Source: Betaproteobacteria bacterium TMED156 (GTDB lineage Bacteria > Pseudomonadota > Gammaproteobacteria > Burkholderiales > Burkholderiaceae_A). Taken from it: DNA of 16,575 nt. Under the pieces are notes generated by a model. The model was not told the DNA's origin. It made no database searches and saw only the letters and a program-made list of their open reading frames with translations. The stretch lies in assembly GCA_002171155.1 (NCBI GenBank), contig NHHF01000124.1, positions 2,862 through 19,436 on the forward strand, read 5' to 3'. Position numbers and translations under genes: made by a program. Shown piece by piece: positions 1 through 6,468 of the stretch. Every line of letters begins with the position of its first letter. The stretch's first letter is position 1.

Positions 1-1
1 A

Positions 2-202
2 ATTATTCGTAAAAACTTTGCAGAAGTATTTAAATTATCTAATCAATTTAGTTGTCCTTTGCTCTCAATTTACTCCAGCTATATTTATTTCTCTTATAAT
101 TCGACTAGGGAAACTAATAGCAAAATAATAGCCTTGCAAAGGAATAAATTTGGAGATCATCCTCTAGCGCAAATGAGTAATGCATCCTTTAAAAAGAAAT
201 AA
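2..202 (+). CDS. C-terminal fragment of probable 6-phosphogluconate dehydrogenase (NAD-type, GntZ/YqeC-like), cut by the window edge
   Basis: The frame beginning at base 2 is open from the left edge to a TAA at 200-202, giving 66 residues of a gene that starts outside the window. The tail carries a Ser-Ile-Tyr-Ser-Ser segment followed about 20 residues later by ALQRNKFGDHP. This resembles the C-terminus of the short (about 300-residue) NAD-type 6-phosphogluconate dehydrogenases, which end in an ALY-type helix and an AL-R--FGGH motif. That enzyme oxidatively decarboxylates 6-phosphogluconate to ribulose 5-phosphate. The next gene, a gluconokinase overlapping it by 23 bases, makes 6-phosphogluconate, so the context agrees. 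The assignment rests on a short, loosely matching tail plus context. That it is real coding sequence is surer than the family name. Confidence 0.55.
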   Translation: MIRKNFAEVFKLSNQFSCPLLSIYSSYIYFSYNSTRETNSKIIALQRNKFGDHPLAQMSNASFKKK

Positions 203-722
203 TCTTAAAATTGTTTTAATAGGAATTAGTGGCTCAGGAAAAACCACTTTAGGAAAAATGCTTGCTAAATATTTTAAAATCTCATTTATTGAAGGTGATA
301 ATTTTCACTCTATAAAATCTAAGAAAAAAATGAAAGAAGGAAACTCACTAAATTTTCAGGACAGACTTATTTGGCATAAAAAAATTCAAAAAAAAATTAA
401 TTTAAATAATAAATGGGTCCTATCCTGCTCGGCCTTAGGAGTTTGGCAAAGAGAAATATTAAGTAAAAAAAACCAAAACTTAAATTTTTTTCATTGCAGC
501 TGCAGTAAAGAGATAATAAAAAAAAGGTTAGGCTTAAGAGTAGGTCATTTCTTTTCACCACATCTGTTAGACAGTCAAATTGAATCCTTTGAAGAACCAA
601 AAGAAATACCAACTATTGAAACATCTAATTGTAAGTCCAATTGTCTAAAAAGGATTTGCAAAATTTTAAAAAAAAATGAGAGTTCAGAATCAAATAACAG
701 GAGTGATTTGTCGAGGCTCTAG
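180..722 (+). CDS. gntK: Gluconokinase (GntK family)
   Basis: Predicted to phosphorylate D-gluconate with ATP to 6-phosphogluconate in the cytoplasm. The 180-residue length is normal for GntK. Visible features are a P-loop GISGSGKT at residues 15-22, the substrate-side EGDNFH at 38-43, a CSAL motif near residue 82 that in this family precedes a conserved Arg region, and GHFF followed by a QIESFEEP segment, the family's GHF...Q--LEEP signature. An in-frame TGA at 174-176 rules out any upstream start, so ATG 180 is the first possible one. No good Shine-Dalgarno sequence precedes it (GGAG at 152-155 is too far), so it may rely on coupling to the upstream gene, which it overlaps by 23 bases. Its 3' end overlaps the convergent Nudix gene by 33 bases. 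The final dozen or so residues, rich in Ser and Asn, are not family-conserved. It lies in gluconate metabolism and is probably not part of the sugar-polymer operon. Confidence 0.88.
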   Translation: MHPLKRNNLKIVLIGISGSGKTTLGKMLAKYFKISFIEGDNFHSIKSKKKMKEGNSLNFQDRLIWHKKIQKKINLNNKWVLSCSALGVWQREILSKKNQNLNFFHCSCSKEIIKKRLGLRVGHFFSPHLLDSQIESFEEPKEIPTIETSNCKSNCLKRICKILKKNESSESNNRSDLSRL

Positions 723-1145
723 ACAGTGGTGAGCAAACATTATGATTGCACAAGAATCTACAGGAGCTAAATTTTTTGGGTCAGGTAGTTGACTGACAGT
801 AAAAAATTTATACGACTTACCCTCTTTGAGAATGATTTTGGATTTTTCCTCCTCTGTTAGAAAAACAGAAAAGAAGCTCCTGCTTTTTATTTCACTGCCA
901 TATACTAATGAATCAACATCCAATTTCAAAAAAAAATCGATCTTAGATGGAAGGATTGATAACTCTTCGAATAACTCACGTTTAAGTGCATCTTTTAAAT
1001 TTTCATTTTTTATTACTGAACCTCCAAAAAGACCCCATAAACCTGGGCAATTTATTTCTCTCTTATCATCCCTCTCTTGAAGGCAAATTCTTCTTTCATT
1101 ATCGAATATTAAAGCTCCAACGCATTCCACTATATGCTTTTTCAT
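690..1145 (-). CDS. Nudix hydrolase
   Basis: A 151-residue single-domain Nudix protein. The Nudix box is at about residues 42-64: Gly42, Glu48, Arg56-Glu57 and the metal-binding Glu60-Glu61 are all in register, with Ser in place of the usual final Gly. Nudix enzymes cleave nucleoside diphosphates linked to another group; substrate cannot be read from the box. As the last gene of a GDP-sugar operon it could hydrolyse a nucleotide-sugar, but the intact box and general sequence fit a housekeeping (d)NTP or ADP-sugar hydrolase equally well. It is not an obvious GDP-mannose mannosyl hydrolase, a family with an altered box. It starts at ATG 1145, 46 bases after the C3-dehydratase gene, and its end overlaps the convergent gluconokinase by 33 bases, leaving no room for an intergenic terminator. 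Confidence 0.85.
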   Translation of the reverse strand: MKKHIVECVGALIFDNERRICLQERDDKREINCPGLWGLFGGSVIKNENLKDALKRELFEELSILPSKIDFFLKLDVDSLVYGSEIKSRSFFSVFLTEEEKSKIILKEGKSYKFFTVSQLPDPKNLAPVDSCAIIMFAHHCLEPRQITPVI

Positions 1146-1191
1146 TTAAAAAACCATAAAATTTATAAATCAAACTCTAAATTATTGAATG

Positions 1192-2364
1192 TTAGACATT
1201 ATTTAAAACTTTGCACAAGGACATAATTGAATTTTTGTCCAAATCAGGATAATTCCCGATGTAAAATCCAAAAAAATGAATGTGTTCTACCACAGGATAA
1301 TTTTTATAATCTACTCCATACATTTTTCGCAAGTAGGGTTGTCTTAATTGATTACCTCCACCTGCGCTACCTCTTCTGAATTCAACTTTTTCTTCAATTA
1401 ATTTTTTTATTAATTTTTCAACGAAACCAACATCAGGGTCTTTGAGTACTAAGTTGAAAGCATAATTGCAACTTCCCTCAACTCGAAAATTAGTCTTGTA
1501 TCTGATATTAGATAAATTTTCTAAAAAAATATCATGGTTAATTTTTCGGCTTTTGTTATTTTCATCTAGTCTTTTTAATTGACTTCGTCCCAAAACAGCA
1601 TTTATCTCTGTGCTTCGCATATTATAAGCTGGAAAAGCGAAAATAAATTGGGGATTAAGATCAGGATAATCCTTAACGAATTTACTTTTAAGCTTCTCAG
1701 AAGTTGATTCTCTTACCATTCCATGTGAGCGCAGCATTCTAAGATTTTGGTAAACATCCTCGTCATCGGTACAAACCATTCCTCCCTCGATGGTACTCAT
1801 GTGATGAGCATAGTAAAACGAAAAATTTGATGCCCAACCAAAAGTACCTAATTTTTTCCCCTCATGTGTTGCCCCATGAGACTCACAAACATCCTCAATT
1901 AGAAAGATATTCTTTTTTTTCAACTCACTTAATAACTCATTAGTGAGTGCATTAAAACCTTGGATATGAGTTAAAAAAACTGCACGAGTCTTATTATTTA
2001 AAGACTCAATTATTTTGTTAGAATCCATTCCCAAATGATCAGGGTCTATGTCAACAAAAACTGGAGTGAATCCTGACTTAATTACGGCAGTTATGTCAGA
2101 TATCCAAGTAAGAGGAGGTACAATTACTTCTCCACCCTGAGGAAATATTAAACTTAGTGCATCCATGGTCAACAAATTTGCTGAAGAACCAGAATTAACA
2201 AAAACACTATATTTTATCCCAAGCCATTTCGACCATTCTTCTTCAAAAGCCTTTACATTAGATGACTGGGTGAGAATTGGATCGTCTTGACTTAAAAATT
2301 CTATTACAGAATCTAAATCATGACGATTAATATTGTTTTTCATTAATGGTAAATTTAAAGCCAT
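1192..2364 (-). CDS. ColD-type PLP-dependent nucleotide-sugar 3-dehydratase (DegT/DnrJ/EryC1 fold, His in place of the Schiff-base Lys)
   Basis: A 390-residue DegT/DnrJ/EryC1 family protein. The N-terminal LPLMKN, the NSGSSANLL phosphate-binding segment (about 57-65), an ED-x-CESHGA motif and an RSTEINAVLGRSQL segment are typical. At the site where sugar aminotransferases carry the PLP lysine, it reads FYYAHHMSTIEGG. Aligned on the downstream EGG, His187 replaces the lysine, as in ColD (GDP-4-keto-6-deoxymannose 3-dehydratase) and the E1/RfbH CDP-sugar 3-dehydratases. ColD, of almost the same length, removes the C3 hydroxyl using PLP and glutamate without an iron-sulfur partner. I see no cysteine-rich cluster motif here, so a ColD-like reaction is favoured over E1. 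The GMD-type enzyme four genes upstream could supply the 4-keto substrate. Substrate (hexose or heptose) is inferred. ATG 2364 places the family's N-terminal motif at residue 4. Confidence 0.83.
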   Translation of the reverse strand: MALNLPLMKNNINRHDLDSVIEFLSQDDPILTQSSNVKAFEEEWSKWLGIKYSVFVNSGSSANLLTMDALSLIFPQGGEVIVPPLTWISDITAVIKSGFTPVFVDIDPDHLGMDSNKIIESLNNKTRAVFLTHIQGFNALTNELLSELKKKNIFLIEDVCESHGATHEGKKLGTFGWASNFSFYYAHHMSTIEGGMVCTDDEDVYQNLRMLRSHGMVRESTSEKLKSKFVKDYPDLNPQFIFAFPAYNMRSTEINAVLGRSQLKRLDENNKSRKINHDIFLENLSNIRYKTNFRVEGSCNYAFNLVLKDPDVGFVEKLIKKLIEEKVEFRRGSAGGGNQLRQPYLRKMYGVDYKNYPVVEHIHFFGFYIGNYPDLDKNSIMSLCKVLNNV

Positions 2365-2391
2365 AACTTATTATATTTTTTTTTACAAAAA

Positions 2392-3390
2392 TTACTTGCC
2401 ACTGTACACAATAACTTGTGAACCAGATCTGTCAATTCTAAAAGGTACCCAACATTTAATGCTAGACAATTTTGATTTAATTTTTTCATGTTTCTCAGGT
2501 GGGGCAATGAAAAAGAAAAAACCACCTCCTCCAGCACCCATTAATTTACCTCCAAAAGCACCCTCTTTAGTTGCAGTATCATACAATTCATCCATCCAGT
2601 TAGCAGTAATATTTTCAGCCAACTTCCTTTTGATTTTCCAACCTAAGTCCAAAAGATTACCTAGTTTCTCAAAAGAGGACTCTTGTTTAAATGCATAGAG
2701 ACCCTCATGAGCCAAAGCAGATATCTCTCTTAATTGATGATTTGTTTTACCTTTCTTTATATTTTCAACATGAACTTTTGCATGTTTTTCTGCCATTCTG
2801 CTAACCCCACTAAAGCCAAGTAAAATATGTTTTTCAAATTCTAACAAATATTCTTTTGATAGGATTAATGGTTTGGTAGTCCAATTGTTACCTAATCCTA
2901 GTTCAATCATTCTTAACCCACCATGAGCTGCTATTACTTGGTCTTGTATGCCAACCGATTCTCCTATCAAATTCTGCTCTACGTGAATAGCTTGTTTTGC
3001 CAAATCATCAGCTGTTATCATTTTTTCTTTTAACGCATAAAGAGCATTCAACAGCCCAACTGTAAAAGAAGAACTTGAACCTATTCCTGATCTAGCAGGT
3101 AAATCTCCGTCATGATGAATTTCAACTCCGGCTAACATATCCATAAATTGAAGACATGACTTTACAGACGGATGTTTGATTTCTGAGTTATTCTTAACAA
3201 CTTCTATACTTGAATATACTATTCGGCTCCTATATTCAGGAAAGAACTGCGGCAAAAACCTCACCGATAATCTGCAGTAGTAAGATATTGCTGCAGCTAT
3301 TATTAGGCCCCCTTCATCTTCAAACCATGAGTTATAGTCTGTTCCCCCTCCAAAGAGTGAAAGTCGATATGGAGTGCGAGTAATTATCAA
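2392..3390 (-). CDS. hddA: GHMP-family sugar kinase, D-glycero-D-manno-heptose 7-phosphate kinase type
   Basis: A 332-residue GHMP kinase predicted to add phosphate at C1 of D-glycero-alpha-D-manno-heptose 7-phosphate, the HddA step of GDP-heptose synthesis. The N-terminal TRTPYRLSLFGGGTDY is the hallmark of the HddA/fucokinase-like branch. The ATP-binding motif PARSGIGSSSSF is at about 98-109 and the C-terminal motif KLMGAGGGGFFF at about 282-293. The best start is TTG 3390, which puts the conserved RTP five residues from the start; no ATG lies upstream within the 8-base gap to the preceding SDR gene. A GmhA-type isomerase, the step before HddA, occurs in the same gene run at 14427-14993. 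The phosphatase (GmhB) and guanylyltransferase (HddC) that would complete the route are not in the window. A related sugar 1-kinase specificity cannot be excluded. Confidence 0.82.
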   Translation of the reverse strand: MIITRTPYRLSLFGGGTDYNSWFEDEGGLIIAAAISYYCRLSVRFLPQFFPEYRSRIVYSSIEVVKNNSEIKHPSVKSCLQFMDMLAGVEIHHDGDLPARSGIGSSSSFTVGLLNALYALKEKMITADDLAKQAIHVEQNLIGESVGIQDQVIAAHGGLRMIELGLGNNWTTKPLILSKEYLLEFEKHILLGFSGVSRMAEKHAKVHVENIKKGKTNHQLREISALAHEGLYAFKQESSFEKLGNLLDLGWKIKRKLAENITANWMDELYDTATKEGAFGGKLMGAGGGGFFFFIAPPEKHEKIKSKLSSIKCWVPFRIDRSGSQVIVYSGK

Positions 3391-3398
3391 AGTTCTTT

Positions 3399-4331
3399 TT
3401 AAATGTTTGAGAACTGATTTCGACGCATGACTTGAAAACCCTTAACAAGTTCTTCGATACCAGCTTGTAAGCCTACCGAAGTTGAGAATCCATACTTTTC
3501 TATCTTTTCGTTGCTTATTAAATAATTTCTTTGGTCTGGATCTTTACCAATTTCAGAAATTATGAATTTAAAATCACTAACTGTTTTTTGAATAGTTTCG
3601 CATAATTCTTTTTTACTCAAATTAGCATCTGATAGACCAACATTAAATGGTTCTCCAGCCATGGAGGAATAATTGTCAATCGCATGAATAAAAGCCCTAC
3701 TTGCATCACGAACATGCAAATAATTTCTTTTAAAATGTGCTTCGAAAAGTACTAGTGTTTTATCGACAACAGCTCTGTATGTAAAATCATTAACTAATAA
3801 ATCAAGTCTCATTCTTGGGCTCATACCGAAAACTGTAGCAAATCTGAATGTAAGACAATCTCCTTTTTGTAACAAATACTTTTCTAACTCAACTTTTAAT
3901 TTTCCATATATTGAAACCGGTCTCATTGGTGTATCTTCATCACAGAAAATTCCTTCCTCACCAACACCATATCCAGAATTTGTGCATGGAAAAATTAGTA
4001 ATTGATTTTTTGATTTATTGTCTGCTAAATATTTTATTGCTTCGAAATTTATTTGATTTGCTCCAACTGGATCTTTTTCACAGATTGGTGCGCCAGTTAA
4101 ACACGCTAAAGGCAAAATAGCATCAGCTTCTTTCAGCTCCCGTAATAATAAGTTCTTGTTCCTTACATCACCTCTTATTATTGAAAGATTTTTATTAATA
4201 CAGCTTTCCAATAGAGGAGTCTGACCATACATAAAGTTGTCAATTACCACTATTTCATTACCTTTATCCAATAACATTGGAACTAAAATTGAACCAATAT
4301 AACCAGCACCACCCGTAATAAGAATTTTCAA
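3399..4331 (-). CDS. NAD(P)-dependent SDR epimerase/reductase acting on a nucleotide-sugar
   Basis: An extended short-chain dehydrogenase/reductase of about 310 residues. It has the dinucleotide motif TGGAGYIG at residues 6-13, a catalytic YGKLK (Tyr142, Lys146), a TNSGYG segment before it, and the subgroup signature SPRMRLD. The start is chosen as TTG 4331: it gives the usual MKILITGG N-terminus, forms a TTGA overlap with the stop of the upstream GMD-type gene, and lies nine bases after GGAG at 4341-4344. Another TTG at 4346 would add five residues (MERES). Family members epimerise, dehydrate or reduce nucleotide-sugars in the cytoplasm. Lying between the GMD-type gene and the heptose kinase gene, it is a candidate 4-keto reductase or C5 epimerase, but the exact reaction cannot be read. 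It is a paralogue of the SDR at 13428-14375. Confidence 0.8.
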   Translation of the reverse strand: MKILITGGAGYIGSILVPMLLDKGNEIVVIDNFMYGQTPLLESCINKNLSIIRGDVRNKNLLLRELKEADAILPLACLTGAPICEKDPVGANQINFEAIKYLADNKSKNQLLIFPCTNSGYGVGEEGIFCDEDTPMRPVSIYGKLKVELEKYLLQKGDCLTFRFATVFGMSPRMRLDLLVNDFTYRAVVDKTLVLFEAHFKRNYLHVRDASRAFIHAIDNYSSMAGEPFNVGLSDANLSKKELCETIQKTVSDFKFIISEIGKDPDQRNYLISNEKIEKYGFSTSVGLQAGIEELVKGFQVMRRNQFSNI

Positions 4332-5305
4332 ACTCTCTCTCTCCAATAATTTAGTAAATGCAAAACACTTTCTTCAAATGAGTATTTTTCTTTCCAACCT
4401 GTAGTTTCTCTAAATTTTTCAGTGTTTGGAATTTGCAGTGTTACATCTGCTGGCCTTAAAAGATTTTTATCTATTTTTGAATTTATTTTTTTTGTTGAAA
4501 GTTTTTTTAATACTTCTAGAAATTCACCAACAGAAATACTTTTCGTACCACCAAGATTATATACCTCTCCGCTTTCACCTTTACATGCAGCATACCAATA
4601 AGAACTCATTGCATCTCTAACGTCTATCATAGTTCTGACTGAGTCCAAATTACCATGAAAAAGAGTTTCTTGCTTACCAACTTCAATAAGAGCAACTTGT
4701 CTAGAAAAGGCAGTAGCAAATAAATCTGTTCTTCTTGGGTTGAAATATGCAAACATTCTTGTTCGTATGACATCTAATCCGTAACATCTCCAATATGTAT
4801 AACCCAAATGATCCTGAGCAGCTTTTGAAACCGCATATGGACTTGATGGATTAAAAGGACAGTCTTCCTTGATGGGTACATTTTTGGGATCAACTTGTCC
4901 ATATACTTCAGAGGTACTGCATAACTGAATTACCGGGCTTATATTTGAAGCCCTAATTGCTTCAAATAAGTTGGCTGTACCCATAATATTGTTGTTCAAA
5001 ACTGCTAAAGGTGTGATGAAACCAGCTCTTACATTAGCATGGGCTGCTAAGTGAAAAATGAGGTCAGGTTTTACCGTTTTTAGAACAGTCAGTATCGAGC
5101 TAAAATCCATGAGATCACATTCATGAACTTTTATATAATTTATAATCTTTTCCAAATTTTGTGAACCTGTTGTACTATGCCATCGACTGATGCCGTGGAT
5201 TGAGACGTCATTATGATTTTCGTGGATGTACTCTGCCAAATAACTTCCCCCTGAACCACTTATTCCAGTTATTAAGGCTACAGTAAAACTTCTAGGATCT
5301 TTCAC
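4328..5305 (-). CDS. gmd: GDP-mannose 4,6-dehydratase family enzyme (GMD; possibly heptose-specific, DmhA-like, or the related reductase RMD)
   Basis: A 325-residue extended SDR of the GMD/RMD family. Visible features are the NADP-binding GISGSGGSYLAE at 14-25, CSTSEVYGQ with Thr131 and Glu133, Tyr157 and Lys161 of the YxxxK pair, then FNPRRTDLFATAFSRQVA, close to the GMD signature in which PRR is followed by a FA-QIA segment. The Thr/Glu/Tyr/Lys set matches the catalytic residues of known GMDs and favours dehydration of GDP-mannose to GDP-4-keto-6-deoxymannose. RMD reductases share much of this sequence, so they are not excluded. With GmhA- and HddA-type genes in the operon, GDP-manno-heptose is a possible alternative substrate, as for DmhA. 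The start is GTG 5305, two bases after the stop of the aminotransferase gene. The tail overlaps the following SDR. Confidence 0.8.
   Translation of the reverse strand: MKDPRSFTVALITGISGSGGSYLAEYIHENHNDVSIHGISRWHSTTGSQNLEKIINYIKVHECDLMDFSSILTVLKTVKPDLIFHLAAHANVRAGFITPLAVLNNNIMGTANLFEAIRASNISPVIQLCSTSEVYGQVDPKNVPIKEDCPFNPSSPYAVSKAAQDHLGYTYWRCYGLDVIRTRMFAYFNPRRTDLFATAFSRQVALIEVGKQETLFHGNLDSVRTMIDVRDAMSSYWYAACKGESGEVYNLGGTKSISVGEFLEVLKKLSTKKINSKIDKNLLRPADVTLQIPNTEKFRETTGWKEKYSFEESVLHLLNYWRERV
4341..4344 (-). promoter_or_regulatory. Shine-Dalgarno core supporting TTG 4331 as SDR start
   Basis: GGAG on the - strand (within GGAGAGAGAG, 4335-4344) lies nine bases before TTG 4331. It is inside the end of the GMD-type gene. 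The alternative TTG at 4346 would include this purine tract in the coding sequence. Confidence 0.5.
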
Positions 5306-5307
5306 AC

Positions 5308-6468
5308 TTATACTTTACTAACTATTGATTTTAAGCCGTGAGCAATATCGTCAAACACTCCACAAAAGGCTACCCTCAGGAAAGAAGAAAAGTCCTTTCC
5401 AAATGCTATACCAGGAGTTACGGCTATCTTATCTTCATTTAACAAATCCAAACAAAAATTATTTCCATTAACATTTTTTGAAATGGGAATGAAAAGGTAA
5501 AAAGCTGATTTAGGCTTCTTGATGATACTTTCTAATTTCGGGACTTCATCAAAAAGAGTGTTTATTCTATTACGATACTCTTTTTTAACATCTTGAATAA
5601 CTTGGTCAACTAAGTTCTTATTCTCAAGAAAAGACGAACACCCTAGTTGCAAAAACGGAGGACAACAAGACAAAGTCGTTGATAAGAATTTGTTTGAATA
5701 AGCATTAAACTCATCTGAACTTGAAACCTGAAAACCTAATCTATACCCTGGAATTGAAAAAATCTTAGATAAAGAGGAGATAACAACTATGTTATCGCAA
5801 TCAAAATCCAACATACTATAGAACTCATCCTCATATGTTAATAAAGCGTATGTTTCATCAGATAAAAGCCAAATATTTTTATCCTTTGCAAACGAAACTA
5901 TTTTGCTCAAAAAGTCTTTCGAGTATACTGCACCAGTTGGGTTATTGGCAGAGTTAATAAAAATGGCTTTAGGATTTGTTTTTTCAAGTGTCTCAAAGAT
6001 TGATTCATCGGGTAGATAACCATTTTCAGGAAAGCACGGAAACTCTATCACATTCAATCCTAACATACTGGCAGATGCAAAATATGTAGGAAATGCTGGA
6101 GTTAAAATAAAAACAGAATCTCCTTTATCGCAGACTAGAGATAGAAAATTTGTTATTAAGAAGTTTGCAGGTGAAACAACAATATTAGAATAATCTACAT
6201 TGTTATTTAAATTGTTTTTAATAAGTGCACTTATAGCTTTTTTTAAACTTTCTTCGCCACTAGATGATGTGTAATGATAATAACCTCTTCTTAAGAAATC
6301 ATAAGTATGTTTTATGATAGTTGCATCTGCAATCAACCCGGGATCACCTAATTCCAAATGTCTTACTTTACCACCAGCCTCCTCTATTTGTTTAGCTCTA
6401 TCTAAAATAAAAAACATTTCTTGACCTACTAATCTTTCAGCAAGATTTGAAAATTGCCCTAGACTCAT
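5308..6468 (-). CDS. Class I/II PLP-dependent aminotransferase (aspartate-aminotransferase fold)
   Basis: A 386-residue fold-type I aminotransferase. It has the substrate-side LGDPG near residue 39, YHYTSSSGEESL, the NSANNPTGAVYS motif whose Asn contacts PLP, a DETYALLTYED segment with the pyridine-binding Asp, and the Schiff-base Lys235 in SSLSKIFSIPGYRLGF, with the phosphate-binding Arg in GYRLGF. It belongs to the class acting on amino and keto acids, not to the DegT class used for most keto-sugars. It overlaps the ThDP enzyme gene by four bases (ATGA), so the two are probably translationally coupled. One idea is that it acts on a keto acid used or made by that enzyme, or provides glutamate for the ColD-type step, but no substrate can be read from the sequence. 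The N-terminus (ATG 6468) starts near the family's usual position. Confidence 0.83.
   Translation of the reverse strand: MSLGQFSNLAERLVGQEMFFILDRAKQIEEAGGKVRHLELGDPGLIADATIIKHTYDFLRRGYYHYTSSSGEESLKKAISALIKNNLNNNVDYSNIVVSPANFLITNFLSLVCDKGDSVFILTPAFPTYFASASMLGLNVIEFPCFPENGYLPDESIFETLEKTNPKAIFINSANNPTGAVYSKDFLSKIVSFAKDKNIWLLSDETYALLTYEDEFYSMLDFDCDNIVVISSLSKIFSIPGYRLGFQVSSSDEFNAYSNKFLSTTLSCCPPFLQLGCSSFLENKNLVDQVIQDVKKEYRNRINTLFDEVPKLESIIKKPKSAFYLFIPISKNVNGNNFCLDLLNEDKIAVTPGIAFGKDFSSFLRVAFCGVFDDIAHGLKSIVSKV

Noticed and set aside
1149..1161. AACCATAAAATT-type sequence seen here and near 12659
   Set aside because: Short and AT-rich; expected by chance at this base composition. No longer similarity flanks it.
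2333..2698. 121-codon + strand frame and 60-codon - strand frame (2355-2537) over the kinase/dehydratase junction
   Set aside because: Both are out of frame with the HddA-type gene, which has all its motifs; they have low-complexity translations and no domains.
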